A stretch of 64,000 nucleotides of DNA, taken from NCBI RefSeq assembly GCF_000710775.1, contig NZ_JOJP01000001.1, positions 2,091,729-2,155,728 of the forward strand, written 5' to 3'. The stretch's first letter is position 1. Each line of letters starts with the position of its first letter. Both the position numbers and the translations under genes were made by a program. The notes beneath the pieces were generated by a model. It saw only the letters and a list, made by a program, of their open reading frames with translations, was not told where the DNA came from and searched no databases. Positions 55,119 to 63,931 of the stretch are shown piece after piece. The stretch is from Endozoicomonas elysicola (GTDB lineage: Bacteria; Pseudomonadota; Gammaproteobacteria; Pseudomonadales; Endozoicomonadaceae).

Positions 55119-56429
55119 ATGGCTATAGCCCCGCCTGTCCATACAGAAGAGCATGCCCGCTCCTGGTATACCGCGACAGCCAGCAGAACCACGGACTATC
55201 CGACATTAACTGATCAGGTGGCTGCTGACGTCTGCATCATTGGTGGTGGCTTTAGCGGTGTCGCTACTGCCCTTGCTCTTGGAGAGAAAGGGTATGACGT
55301 TGTGGTTCTGGAGGCGAATAAAATAGCCTGGGGAGCGACAGGTCGAAGTGGTGGGCAGTTGATACGTGGACTTGGTGAGTCACCTGAGCGTTATCGGCGC
55401 TACATAGGCAGGGAGGGGGTGGATGCCATTAACCGAATGGGATTCGAGTCGGTAGAACGAGTGCGCTCTATTGTCAGCAAGTACCGTATTCAGTGCGACC
55501 TCCAGATGGGGTATCTGGATGCGGCCCTGAAACCCGTGCACATGAAGGCTCTTGCTGATGAGCAGGTCTGGCTGGAAGAGCAGGGTTATCCACGCATGGT
55601 GCGTCTTCTGGAATCAGCCGAGCTCAGAGACGTTATTGGCAGTCGGCAATACATTGGTGGCCTGGTGGATGAAGGCAGTGGTCATTTGCATCCCATGAAT
55701 CTTTGCCTGGGAGAGGCTGAAGCTGCTGAGCAATATGGTGTTCAGTTTTATGAGCGATCCAGAGTTACGGCGGTTAACAAAACCAACACCAATGGCAAAC
55801 ACCAGATAATAACTGACCGCGGCAGTGTTAATGCCCGTATGGTGGTCTTCTGTGGAAATGCCTATCTGAATGATCTTGAGCCCCAGCTGAGTGGTCGAGT
55901 GCTTCCAGCCGGCAGTTACATCATAGCCACAGAACCCTTGTCTGAATCGGTTCGTGATGAGCTTTTGCCTGGTAATCATGCAGTCTGTGACCACAATGCC
56001 TTACTGCATTATTTTCGATTGTCTTCAGATGGTCGTCTGTTGTTTGGTGGGCGCTGTAACTACACAGGGCGAGATCCGAAAAGTATCTCACAAAGCCTGA
56101 TACCCAGGATGAGAAAGATATTTCCACAGCTGAACCAGGTTGCCATTGATTATGAGTGGGGGGGCTGGATTGGTATTTCCGCAAACCGGATTCCACAGAT
56201 CGGTCGGTTAAATCTAACAACCTATTATGCCCAGGGTTACTCAGGGCATGGCGTGAATGCTACGCACATGGCAGCACAACTGATTGCTGAGGCGATTGAT
56301 GGGCAGCTGAGCCGATTTGATGTGTTTGATCGAATCCATCATCGACCATTTCCAGGCGGGAAATATCTGCGTTCCCCCATGCTGGCTACCGGGATGCTGT
56401 GGTATCGGTTGAAAGATCTTCTGCCTTAA
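55119..56429 (+). CDS. puuB: Gamma-glutamylputrescine oxidase, FAD-dependent (copy 1)
   Basis: A 436-residue DAO-family FAD oxidoreductase. The dinucleotide motif is VCIIGGGFSGVATALALGEKG, followed by WGATGRSGGQLIRGLGES and a C-terminal GYSGHGVNATHMAAQLIAEA. This matches E. coli PuuB, which oxidises gamma-glutamylputrescine to gamma-glutamyl-gamma-aminobutyraldehyde. The gene lies 58 bases after puuC and is followed closely by a second, closely related gene. The first 15 residues (PVHTEEHARSWYTA) are shared with copy 2. Confidence 0.9.
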   Translation: MAIAPPVHTEEHARSWYTATASRTTDYPTLTDQVAADVCIIGGGFSGVATALALGEKGYDVVVLEANKIAWGATGRSGGQLIRGLGESPERYRRYIGREGVDAINRMGFESVERVRSIVSKYRIQCDLQMGYLDAALKPVHMKALADEQVWLEEQGYPRMVRLLESAELRDVIGSRQYIGGLVDEGSGHLHPMNLCLGEAEAAEQYGVQFYERSRVTAVNKTNTNGKHQIITDRGSVNARMVVFCGNAYLNDLEPQLSGRVLPAGSYIIATEPLSESVRDELLPGNHAVCDHNALLHYFRLSSDGRLLFGGRCNYTGRDPKSISQSLIPRMRKIFPQLNQVAIDYEWGGWIGISANRIPQIGRLNLTTYYAQGYSGHGVNATHMAAQLIAEAIDGQLSRFDVFDRIHHRPFPGGKYLRSPMLATGMLWYRLKDLLP

Positions 56430-56453
56430 AAAATAGAAAACAGGGAATGGACA

Positions 56454-57752
56454 ATGAAACTCAAAGCACCTGTGCATACCGAAGCGCATGCGGACTCTTA
56501 CTATGCGGCTTCAATGAATTTTGAAACCGATTACCCTGAGCTGGAAGGTAGCCTGTCCGTAGATGTCTGTGTTGTTGGCGGCGGCTTCTCTGGCGTTGCC
56601 ACAGCCCTTGAGCTGGCAGAGCGGGGCTATCGTGTTGCCGTTCTGGAAGCCCGTAAAATCGGCTGGGGAGCAACAGGACGAAATGGTGGTCAGCTGATTA
56701 GGGGGATTGGTGAAGAGCCGGAGCAGTTTAGAAATCAGATCGGCAGTGATGGGGTGGAAGCAATCCATCAAATGGGGTTTGAGGCTGTCGAGCTGGTGCG
56801 TGACCGTGTCCGTAAATACGATATTCAGTGTGACCTGAAAATGGGGTATGTGGATGCGGCGATCAAGCCAAAACAGATGGATGAGATTGCGGAAGATTAT
56901 GAGTCCCTGAAAAAACGCCATTATGCTCATGAGCTTCGGCTGCTGTCACAGGATGATATCAAACAGTATGTGAACACTGACCGGTATATTGGCGGAATGC
57001 TGGATTCGGGAAGTGGTCATCTCCATCCGTTGAATCTCTGCCTGGGTGAGGCTCGCGTCGCAGAAGCATTGGGCGTTCAGTTTTTTGAAAATTCGCCGGT
57101 TGTGAAAATCCATAAGGGTTACCTGCCCAGAGTTGAAACGGCAAAGGGTTCGGTAACCTGTCAGTTTCTGGTACTGGCAGGGAATGCCTATCTTGGGAAC
57201 CTGGAACCCAAAATCGGCGGGAAAGTGTTACCGGCGGGCAGTTATATCATCGCCACAGAAAGGCTGGAGGAAAAGGTCTGGAAAAACCTGATACCACAGG
57301 ACTCGGCTATCTGTGATGTCAGTATTGCGCTTGATTATTTCCGCCTTTCTGATGATAAACGACTGTTGTTTGGTGGTATGTGCAATTACTCCGGGCGTGA
57401 TCCCAAAGATATTGTCGCTTCACTCCGGCCAAAGATGTTGAAGGTCTTCCCCCAGCTGGAAAATGCTTCCATTGAGTATCAGTGGGGAGGAATGATTGGG
57501 ATCGGTGCCAACCGGATGCCACAGATTGGTCGACTGGGGTCGAACATTTACTTTGCTCAGGCCTATTCCGGCCATGGTGTGAATGCCACCCATATGGCTG
57601 GCAGGGTGCTGGCAGAAGCTATCTCCGGCCAGGCAGAACGGTTTGATGTATTTGCCAATATTCGCCATATGACCTTCCCCGGTGGACGGTATTTCCGCTC
57701 GCCGCTACTGGCGCTGGGGATGCTGTGGTATCGGTTGAAAGAGGTTGTTTAG
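56454..57752 (+). CDS. puuB: Gamma-glutamylputrescine oxidase, FAD-dependent (copy 2)
   Basis: A 432-residue paralogue of the upstream puuB with the same layout: VCVVGGGFSGVATALELAERG, WGATGRNGGQLIRGIGEE, LDSGSGHLHPLNLCLGEA and YSGHGVNATHMAGRVLAEA. It starts 24 bases after copy 1 and looks like a tandem duplication that has since diverged across the whole protein. The two may use different gamma-glutamyl amines, for example putrescine and cadaverine or spermidine. Both keep the FAD motifs and appear intact. Confidence 0.9.
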   Translation: MKLKAPVHTEAHADSYYAASMNFETDYPELEGSLSVDVCVVGGGFSGVATALELAERGYRVAVLEARKIGWGATGRNGGQLIRGIGEEPEQFRNQIGSDGVEAIHQMGFEAVELVRDRVRKYDIQCDLKMGYVDAAIKPKQMDEIAEDYESLKKRHYAHELRLLSQDDIKQYVNTDRYIGGMLDSGSGHLHPLNLCLGEARVAEALGVQFFENSPVVKIHKGYLPRVETAKGSVTCQFLVLAGNAYLGNLEPKIGGKVLPAGSYIIATERLEEKVWKNLIPQDSAICDVSIALDYFRLSDDKRLLFGGMCNYSGRDPKDIVASLRPKMLKVFPQLENASIEYQWGGMIGIGANRMPQIGRLGSNIYFAQAYSGHGVNATHMAGRVLAEAISGQAERFDVFANIRHMTFPGGRYFRSPLLALGMLWYRLKEVV

Positions 57753-57861
57753 TTTGAGCTAACTGGGTTTTAGAATGCTGAAAAGCCGTTTGGGGCGCTC
57801 TTTTTCTCCACGATTCCGGTGTATGTTGAAGATGTTCAGACAATGAGGACATCCCTACAAT

Positions 57862-58353
57862 TCAATGAATTGTTCTGCCCGAAGGGGAGGGCTGAATAGA
57901 AAAATGGTTTTGGCTTTCGGGTAAGAGTTGTAGATCCGGCCAACTGAGACTTAGCCACTCTTTGGCCTCATCGAGATGGTGCTGACAACACTTACAGATA
58001 CGATGTTTTCTGGAAAATTCCAGCAGCGGTATCACGGTGCATTTTATAGCCCTGAGTAATGGGATCTTAAACTCTTCTGACAATCCTCCTGACTTTACCA
58101 GCGTGATAATCCTCCGGTAAGGGAAAACCAGAAACTCACTGGCTTTCTGAGGCATTTTCTGGCCTTCATACAGGGCTGCCAGATTATGCATAGTGGCGAT
58201 CCACGCCATCATTAACTGAGGATTATCCAAATTCTGGAACCACTCATGCTCCAGCATCTGTGCAGCTTCCAGGTAAGCTGCTTCAGCTGGTCGCCATCTG
58301 CATTGATGAAAATTAACGTTCCCTTGATGAAGCTTCTGTTGCCACTGGCTCAC
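57862..58353 (-). CDS. Orphan helical protein behind a Fur-box-like site
   Basis: A 163-residue soluble protein starting at GTG 58353. It is mostly helical, with a TPR-like feel (NFHQCRWRPAEAAYLEAAQMLE, then MMAWIATMHNLAALYEGQKMPQKA). A cluster of Cys and His, ICKCCQHHLDEA, lies near residue 125. No family is recognised. It is divergent from the gene at 58466, and a Fur-box-like site lies between the two starts, so iron control of both is likely. It could bind a metal or partner protein; that is inference. Confidence 0.7.
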   Translation of the reverse strand: MSQWQQKLHQGNVNFHQCRWRPAEAAYLEAAQMLEHEWFQNLDNPQLMMAWIATMHNLAALYEGQKMPQKASEFLVFPYRRIITLVKSGGLSEEFKIPLLRAIKCTVIPLLEFSRKHRICKCCQHHLDEAKEWLSLSWPDLQLLPESQNHFSIQPSPSGRTIH

Positions 58354-58382
58354 GGTTAAGATCTCTTATTGCTTATTTTAAT

Positions 58383-58401
58383 GAGAATGATTATCATTTG
58401 T
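58383..58401. promoter_or_regulatory. Fur-box-like operator in a divergent promoter
   Basis: The 19-base site starting GAGAATGATTATCATT agrees with the E. coli Fur-box consensus at 15 of 19 positions. It lies between the starts of the divergent orphan genes at 58353 and 58466, so both could be repressed by Fur with iron. Confidence 0.75.
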
Positions 58402-58465
58402 ATCTCAAAAAGTGGTTGATGTAAACTTTTCACGCTAAATCGTTGTTGATCAGCAGGAGGTGATT

Positions 58466-58858
58466 GTGTCAGACCAGTGGATTACCGATTCCTATGCGCT
58501 GCGCTGGAGGTGTGCACGTCCGGAAGTGTTGGGTTATATCATTCGATATGCAGAAATGTCTGATAACCCTGAACTGTTACCTTCCTGGGTAGAGCAGACC
58601 GTCAGAGTACCAAAGCTCTCAGTGAGTGAGCGCTGGCAGCGAATGCAGGATTGTATAACCCTTTTGCTGGAAACCTATGCAGACATGCTGAACCCTGTTC
58701 ACTGGCGCAGTACCTGTCTCGATTTTCTTCACAGTTTACTGGCAGAAGTCGATTCGCTTGCTGGTATGGCGAAACAGCAGGAGCAGCAAAAGAAACTGCT
58801 TTGGGAAATACAGGTGACTGGTTTTTACTTTGACCCCTGTGCGAAAAGAGGCGTGTAA
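58466..58858 (+). CDS. Orphan protein behind a Fur-box-like site
   Basis: A 130-residue soluble protein of no known family. It starts at GTG 58466 with a perfect AGGAGG five bases upstream, which favours it over the GTG at 58460. It is rich in Trp and Leu with helical stretches (ERWQRMQDCITLLLETYADML, then TCLDFLHSLLAEVDSLAG) and a short aromatic tail (FYFDPC). It is divergent from the 163-residue orphan across the Fur-box-like site. An iron-starvation role is inferred from that site only. Confidence 0.72.
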   Translation: MSDQWITDSYALRWRCARPEVLGYIIRYAEMSDNPELLPSWVEQTVRVPKLSVSERWQRMQDCITLLLETYADMLNPVHWRSTCLDFLHSLLAEVDSLAGMAKQQEQQKKLLWEIQVTGFYFDPCAKRGV

Positions 58859-58893
58859 ATATTGAGCCCATGGATAGAACCGGCAAATGCTGA

Positions 58894-59658
58894 TTAAACC
58901 AGCAGTCTTCCTCCATCCACTGGCAGTGCCTGCCCGGTAATAAAGGATGCCTCATCAGAACATAAAAAGAGAGCAGCTCCAGCCACTTCTTCAGGTGTGC
59001 CGAATCGACCGACCGGGTAGCGTAACTTCAACTGAGATGTGAGCTCATTATCCGGCTTTACCACCTCGTCAGACATAGGTGTTTCAATGATGGCGGGGCA
59101 AATGGCATTCACTCTGATACCTTGAGCTGCATATTCTTTGGCGGCCACTTTAGTTAATCCGATGATTCCGTGCTTGCTCACGCAATAGGCAGAGGTCGCA
59201 AGACTGGCAATCAGGCCTGCAACGGAGGACATGTTGATAATCACGCCAGAACCCTGTTGAAGCATGATCGGGATTTCCTGCTTCATGCACAGCCACATGC
59301 CTTTCAGATTGGTATTCATCACCCGATCCCAAGTATCCTCATCGTAGTCAGCGGTTGCTACTTTAGCAGGTCCAAAGATGCCGGCATTGTTGATTGCATA
59401 ATCCAGTTGGCCAAATTCGCTGATGCAGGTATCAACCATGGCCTGAATATCGTGCCTGCTGGTGACGTCCGTTTTTACAAATTGTGCATTACCACCATGC
59501 TTAATAATCTCTCTGGCAGTCTGCTCCCCCTCATCACTGCGTCGTGCAGCGATCACTACATTACAACCTTCACTGGCAAATGCCAGTGCAATGGCTTTTC
59601 CAATACCGGAGTTGCCTCCGGTGACCAGTGCCGTTTTATCTTCGAATTTTCTGTTCAT
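58894..59658 (-). CDS. Short-chain dehydrogenase/reductase
   Basis: A 254-residue classical SDR. The cofactor motif is TGGNSGIG, NNAG follows (about residues 92-95), and the catalytic Ser-Tyr-Lys set is in SSVAG...YCVSKHG. The C-terminal FITGQALPVDGG is typical. It could be a 3-oxoacyl reductase, alcohol or glucose dehydrogenase; the neighbours do not help. The 5' side borders a gap of about 300 bases. Confidence 0.9.
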   Translation of the reverse strand: MNRKFEDKTALVTGGNSGIGKAIALAFASEGCNVVIAARRSDEGEQTAREIIKHGGNAQFVKTDVTSRHDIQAMVDTCISEFGQLDYAINNAGIFGPAKVATADYDEDTWDRVMNTNLKGMWLCMKQEIPIMLQQGSGVIINMSSVAGLIASLATSAYCVSKHGIIGLTKVAAKEYAAQGIRVNAICPAIIETPMSDEVVKPDNELTSQLKLRYPVGRFGTPEEVAGAALFLCSDEASFITGQALPVDGGRLLV

Positions 59659-59962
59659 TGATGATTTGTCGGGAAAGTGATGAGTTCACAGATAAAAGTA
59701 GATGAGTGTCTGCAGATTTTCCGAGCATTCAGAAAGTTTTTGGCATTTGATAAATGCTGATGATGCTTTATTAATCAGAGGGTAAATCTAAAACTGTAAG
59801 AAAATGAAGGGCTTTAATTCTGAAAAATAGATTTTGGTCAATAAGTGTAAGTTTTTCGTGTTTCTTTTGATTAAAGATCTTTACTTTTTTATGGCTATTT
59901 ATAAGATTTGAGTCCGGTGAAAGTGTGTTTTCTTTTATTTTCTTTTGATAAGGATTGCTGCA
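59659..59962. other. Intergenic region, promoter side of the beta-barrel gene
   Basis: An AT-rich gap of 304 bases between divergent SDR and beta-barrel genes. It should hold both promoters. Several T-tracts and TATAA-like words are present, but I cannot pick a supported promoter or operator. Confidence 0.4.
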
Positions 59963-60481
59963 GTGAACAAGCGTTCCGCCCTTGCCCTGATGCTCTCAGT
60001 GTTCAGCCCTTTTGCTTTAGCAAACATCTATGTTGGCGGCAGCGTATCTGCCATGGATTACTCTGAAGGCGGTATCGAAGATGTCGCTCCTGTCGCACTT
60101 TCTGGCCTGATGGGAATAAAGGCGAATGAGCATTTCTCAACAGAGGTGCGGGTCGGGTTTGGCGTAGGCAATGACAGTGCGAAATATCAGGGTGAGAGTG
60201 TTACTCTGGATGTGGATAATTTCTTAGGTGTCTATGGCCGTTTGGGGATGCCTGTGGGCAAGGTTTATCCTTATGTTGTTGCTGGCCTGACTCAGGTAGA
60301 AATGACCATCGATATGGCAGGTCAGTCTGTGTCTGAAACGGATTCCGATGTTTCCTACGGTGCGGGCATTGATTACAACCTCAATAAGGCACTCAAACTG
60401 AATCTTGAGTACATCAACCTCTATGATCGAAGTGACACCAAGATCAACTCCATCAATATTGGTGCGACCTATCACTTCTAA
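59963..60481 (+). CDS. Small outer-membrane beta-barrel protein (OmpA-like/porin family)
   Basis: A 172-residue outer-membrane protein. The signal peptide ends near FALAN. The mature part is a series of alternating amphipathic strands (IYVGGSVSAMDYS, HFSTEVRVGFGVG, FLGVYGRLGMP, YVVAGLTQVEMTI, VSYGAGIDYNLNKALKLNLEYINLY) ending in the aromatic C-terminus INIGATYHF, which is the signal for outer-membrane insertion. It looks like an eight-stranded barrel of the OMP_b-brl type. The GTG at 59963 has AGGA eight bases upstream; TTG 59945 is also open. Function is unknown. Confidence 0.82.
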   Translation: MNKRSALALMLSVFSPFALANIYVGGSVSAMDYSEGGIEDVAPVALSGLMGIKANEHFSTEVRVGFGVGNDSAKYQGESVTLDVDNFLGVYGRLGMPVGKVYPYVVAGLTQVEMTIDMAGQSVSETDSDVSYGAGIDYNLNKALKLNLEYINLYDRSDTKINSINIGATYHF

Positions 60482-60531
60482 GCGGCAGTGGTCATGAGCT
60501 CATTGTGAACACTGTCTGGTTCTTTGTGTTA

Positions 60532-61116
60532 TCAAGCCTTCTGCCAGTCAAACTCCATTTGTCTGGCAGTCTTTTCTGCCAAAGCTTCACTGTGCATACG
60601 GCTGACAATATGCAGGCTCATATCAATGCCTGCGGATATACCCGCTGATGTGATAACAGAGCCTTCATCCACCCAACGGGTGTTCCTGATAACGTTTAAA
60701 TCGGGGAACTGCGTTTGCAAATCCGGAATATCTTCCCAATGAGTGGTGACATTCTGCTGGTTGCTGAGTAAGCCGGCTGCCGCCATCAGGAAAGCACCTG
60801 TACACACTGAAGCGGTCAGCCTGGCCTGTTTTCCTTGAGAATGAATCCATTGTAAAACGCTGGGCTTATCCATCTCTGCGTTATGGACACCACCAACAAC
60901 AATCAGCAGGTCAATCGAAGGATGGTTATGAAAACCATAATCCGGTTGAACCCGGTAACCCCCTCTGGCAGTAACCAGCGTGCCGGATTCACTGACCAGA
61001 AAAGGGCTAAAGGCTTTTCCATTGAAGGAGAGGCGTGCCGCTGTGGCGAACACTTCATAAGGTCCAGAGAAGTCCAGAACTTCAGCCTGATCGTAAATAA
61101 AAATCCCTGTATTCAT
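60532..61116 (-). CDS. DJ-1/PfpI-family protein (isonitrile hydratase-like)
   Basis: A 194-residue protein of the DJ-1/PfpI superfamily. The nucleophilic Cys is in ASVCTGAFLMAAAGLL, and NTRWVDEGSVITSAGISAGIDMSLHIV is the conserved C-terminal block, which also occurs in isonitrile hydratases and in the N-terminal domain of GlxA/AraC-type regulators. No DNA-binding domain is present. Possible roles are hydration of isonitriles or repair of glycation damage. It precedes the SMR gene in reverse order on the same strand (29 bases). Confidence 0.85.
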   Translation of the reverse strand: MNTGIFIYDQAEVLDFSGPYEVFATAARLSFNGKAFSPFLVSESGTLVTARGGYRVQPDYGFHNHPSIDLLIVVGGVHNAEMDKPSVLQWIHSQGKQARLTASVCTGAFLMAAAGLLSNQQNVTTHWEDIPDLQTQFPDLNVIRNTRWVDEGSVITSAGISAGIDMSLHIVSRMHSEALAEKTARQMEFDWQKA

Positions 61117-61145
61117 TATTATTCTTTATTACTGTGATGAAAAAA

Positions 61146-61469
61146 TCAGTACGCCAGCTTAAGAGTGACCACGCCAGCAATAATCAATAATACACCCATA
61201 TAACGCATGAGGCTGGCGGCTTCTCCGTAGAAAATAATCCCGACAAAGAAAGCCCCCGCAGCACCCAGTCCAGTCCATACGGCATAAACAGTACCCATGG
61301 GTATCTCTTTTTGAGCCAGCCACATGGTGTAACCACTGAGGCCAATGCATATTATTGCAGTAAATATGCCCAACCATCGGGTGTCAGGGCTTTGCGCCAT
61401 TTTCAGGCCAACAGGCCAGCCGATTTCGAACATACCAGCCAGCAGAAGATATACCCAAGCCATACTCAC
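61146..61469 (-). CDS. SMR-family exporter (SugE/Gdx-like)
   Basis: A 107-residue protein with four membrane helices of the small multidrug resistance family. The first helix keeps the essential Glu in GMFEIGWPVGLK, and helix 3 has GTVYAVWTGLGAAGAFFVGI. The VWTG signature and Trp near the Glu point to the SugE/Gdx subgroup (guanidinium export) rather than EmrE. No guanidine riboswitch was recognised upstream. It may be co-transcribed with the DJ-1/PfpI gene. Confidence 0.87.
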   Translation of the reverse strand: MSMAWVYLLLAGMFEIGWPVGLKMAQSPDTRWLGIFTAIICIGLSGYTMWLAQKEIPMGTVYAVWTGLGAAGAFFVGIIFYGEAASLMRYMGVLLIIAGVVTLKLAY

Positions 61470-61614
61470 TCCTGATTCCTAGAGTGTGGAACATAGTACA
61501 GGTTTGATAAGAACCAAGTATTTTGCTTATGCAATTTTATCGCCGTTTGGGGGATTGGTGTTAGGTTTAGTGTTTAAATCGGGGCAGGCTATAAAAACCT
61601 GCCCGGATATCTGT

Positions 61615-62928
61615 TTATTTGCTCAGGAAGGATAGCACCACAGAAGTTAGTGCGGTTGTACCTGTTACAATCGCTTCAGGTTCGACAACATAGCGTGGAT
61701 TATGGTTCAGAACCTCAGGCAAAATTCCTTTTTCCATAAAGTTGCTATAGACATCTTTGGCTCCTGAGCCTATTTCAATATAAAGAATACGGGTGTCAGG
61801 ATAAGGTGATCCCAGCATATGGAAATCTTCAGAACCCATAACTGGAGGCATTCCCCTGAGTACTTTATTTTCGCCAAGTGCCGCCTGCATGGCCGAGCGG
61901 GCTTGCTGGGTATCTCCTTTGCCGTTAATCACTGGCTTGGAATACCCCTTCATGGTGTAGGTTGGCATTCTATCGTTGGGTATGCCGTACATTCTGGCAA
62001 TATTATCAGTCACTGACTTGATGCCTTTGATCATTTGATCCCTATCTGCTTCGGTATACCAGCGAAGGTTGACCTTGAGTGTGGCTGAATCCGGAATGAT
62101 GTTATTACTGTCGCCAGCCTGAATGGCCCCAACCGTAAGGACTGCGGGCTGTGATTGGTCAACTGAGCGTGATACGACGGCCTGGTATCCCATAATGGCC
62201 ATGGCCGCCATGATTACCGGGTCTTTTGCTGCATGGGGGGTTGAGCCATGTCCTCCAACACCTTTTATCAAGACATCCATTTGATCGGTGCCAGCCATTC
62301 TTCTTCCATCATGAATGGCAACGGATCCTGCCGGGACAACCCCCATCGTATGGCCAGAAATAATGATATCTGGTTTGGGAGCTACTTTATAAAGGCCATC
62401 ATTGACCATGGCCGTTGCGCCAAGGATAGGTTCTTCTGCGGGCTGTGCGACCAGAACAGCAGTTCCTGACCATTCACTTTTTCGCGCAGCCAGCTGTTTG
62501 GCCAAGCCTATAAGCCAAACGGTGTGTGCATCGTGCCCACAGGCATGCATGACTGGTAGCTCAATACCATTTGCGTCTTTTTTTATCGCGGTGCTCTTGT
62601 AAGGCAGGTTGGTTTCTTCTTTTATCGGAAGTGCATCCATGTCACTGCGAAACATGACCACAGGACCGGGGCCATTTTCCAGAATGCCAACAACACCAGT
62701 TTTAGCGATGCCAGTATGGACTGCAAACCCATGACTTTTTAATTCTTTGGTAACCAGCGCAGCGGTCTCAACTTCCATAAAAGCATGCTCTGGGTTTTGA
62801 TGCAGATGCTTGAAAAGACCAAGAAGGCGTTGTTCATCATCTGCTATGGATGTTGCAAGGCTAGCTGAAGCACTTTGTAAAAACAGTGAGTATAAAATGA
62901 GCGTTGTGATTTTTTTTATAATATTCAT
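61615..62928 (-). CDS. Exported M20-family amidohydrolase
   Basis: A 437-residue zinc-dependent M20 (hippurate hydrolase/IAA-amino acid hydrolase-like) enzyme. It has an N-terminal signal peptide (LYSLFLQSASAS). Metal ligands sit in FRSDMDALPI, MHACGHDAHTVWL, and the catalytic-type QPAEEP segment; GVGGHGSTPHAAKDP belongs to the lid/dimerisation domain. It hydrolyses N-acyl amino acids or similar amides, in this case in the periplasm or outside. No operon partner. Confidence 0.9.
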   Translation of the reverse strand: MNIIKKITTLILYSLFLQSASASLATSIADDEQRLLGLFKHLHQNPEHAFMEVETAALVTKELKSHGFAVHTGIAKTGVVGILENGPGPVVMFRSDMDALPIKEETNLPYKSTAIKKDANGIELPVMHACGHDAHTVWLIGLAKQLAARKSEWSGTAVLVAQPAEEPILGATAMVNDGLYKVAPKPDIIISGHTMGVVPAGSVAIHDGRRMAGTDQMDVLIKGVGGHGSTPHAAKDPVIMAAMAIMGYQAVVSRSVDQSQPAVLTVGAIQAGDSNNIIPDSATLKVNLRWYTEADRDQMIKGIKSVTDNIARMYGIPNDRMPTYTMKGYSKPVINGKGDTQQARSAMQAALGENKVLRGMPPVMGSEDFHMLGSPYPDTRILYIEIGSGAKDVYSNFMEKGILPEVLNHNPRYVVEPEAIVTGTTALTSVVLSFLSK

Positions 62929-63105
62929 GTCGGGCTCGTAATGCTTTTTTACGTAAATACCAATAAGCAGGAATTTTCGTCCATTACTCTCGTTAAAATG
63001 GGTGGTGGTTGAGCGTTATCTATTGTAGAGAATTTATACGATAAGGCTGATCAATACTGCCTTGTGACAACTCAGCCTGTCAATTCACTGAAAAGAGGCG
63101 AGCTC

Positions 63106-63891
63106 TTAATTGCCCCAGTTTATTTCCTCTGCGGTTGTCTTGCCGACGACTGTCTGGGCAAGGCTTCCGGGCATCTGACTGGATGATTCATTTACTGGAA
63201 TATGGCCACCCATTATTTCTGCAAAGCGTTGTGGGTGAAGTGGGGTTTTATCTGGCTCTGCGTAGCCATCCGGAAACATTGGGCTGCCTGTAGAAAGGTC
63301 GTATTTGTCAGTAGCCCCCAGGGTGTGCATTAACTCATGAACCATCACTACGGCATTGCTTTTAGTATAGCGCCGGTCGCCATAGGCATTAACAATACCC
63401 ACCATGCCTTTTTGCAGGCCGACAGAGTGCTCGAGAACTGGCAGCAAATCCGGATCGTGATAAACAACATAGAGGTGGATATCAGCGCCAGCCAGAGGGC
63501 TCTCTCCCTTCATTTGCCAGTGCCAGAAGCGAAATTTCAGAGACCAGAGGAAAGATGAGAGCATGTTGCTATCGGAAGGCAGGGCGGGGGGGAGCTCCTG
63601 AATCGTATCTCCTAAGTGAACAGATACTGGTTGGGAGGATGACTGCCCATAAAGTGTGACGCGATAACGAGCAGCTTGAGTTGCAAGAAACAGTTCAATG
63701 TCATCGAAATGCCACTCTTCCAGACGGTTAAGGTATTGCAGGGTCTTACTGCTGCTATCACCACTGATGGGATGAATGGCTACAAACAGGGGGGCGTCCC
63801 AGTCGGTGCTGCGAATCTGGGTCAACCAGGTATTCATTCCAACGACAAGCAGAATCAGAAGTAGAATGGTCACCCTGATGGTCTTGAACAT
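63106..63891 (-). CDS. Membrane-anchored metzincin-like protein
   Basis: A 261-residue protein with an N-terminal membrane anchor (IRVTILLLILLVVGMNTWL), starting at ATG 63891 with AGGA eight bases upstream; the frame is open to 63972. It is periplasmic. Near residue 180 is HELMHTLGATD, a zinc-protease HExxHxxGxxD motif, followed by a Met-containing FAEIMGGHIP that could be the Met-turn. These features suggest a metzincin-type zinc protease or a relative. Earlier parts (for example FVAIHPISGDSS) match no family I know. Confidence 0.68.
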   Translation of the reverse strand: MFKTIRVTILLLILLVVGMNTWLTQIRSTDWDAPLFVAIHPISGDSSSKTLQYLNRLEEWHFDDIELFLATQAARYRVTLYGQSSSQPVSVHLGDTIQELPPALPSDSNMLSSFLWSLKFRFWHWQMKGESPLAGADIHLYVVYHDPDLLPVLEHSVGLQKGMVGIVNAYGDRRYTKSNAVVMVHELMHTLGATDKYDLSTGSPMFPDGYAEPDKTPLHPQRFAEIMGGHIPVNESSSQMPGSLAQTVVGKTTAEEINWGN

Positions 63892-63931
63892 TGATAAATC
63901 CTTTTTTTGATGAGTCGTATCCGATCGTTTT

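Noticed and set aside
61470-61614. Guanidine riboswitch ahead of the SugE/Gdx-like gene
   Set aside because: The short upstream region shows none of the conserved guanidine riboswitch motifs that I can recognise.
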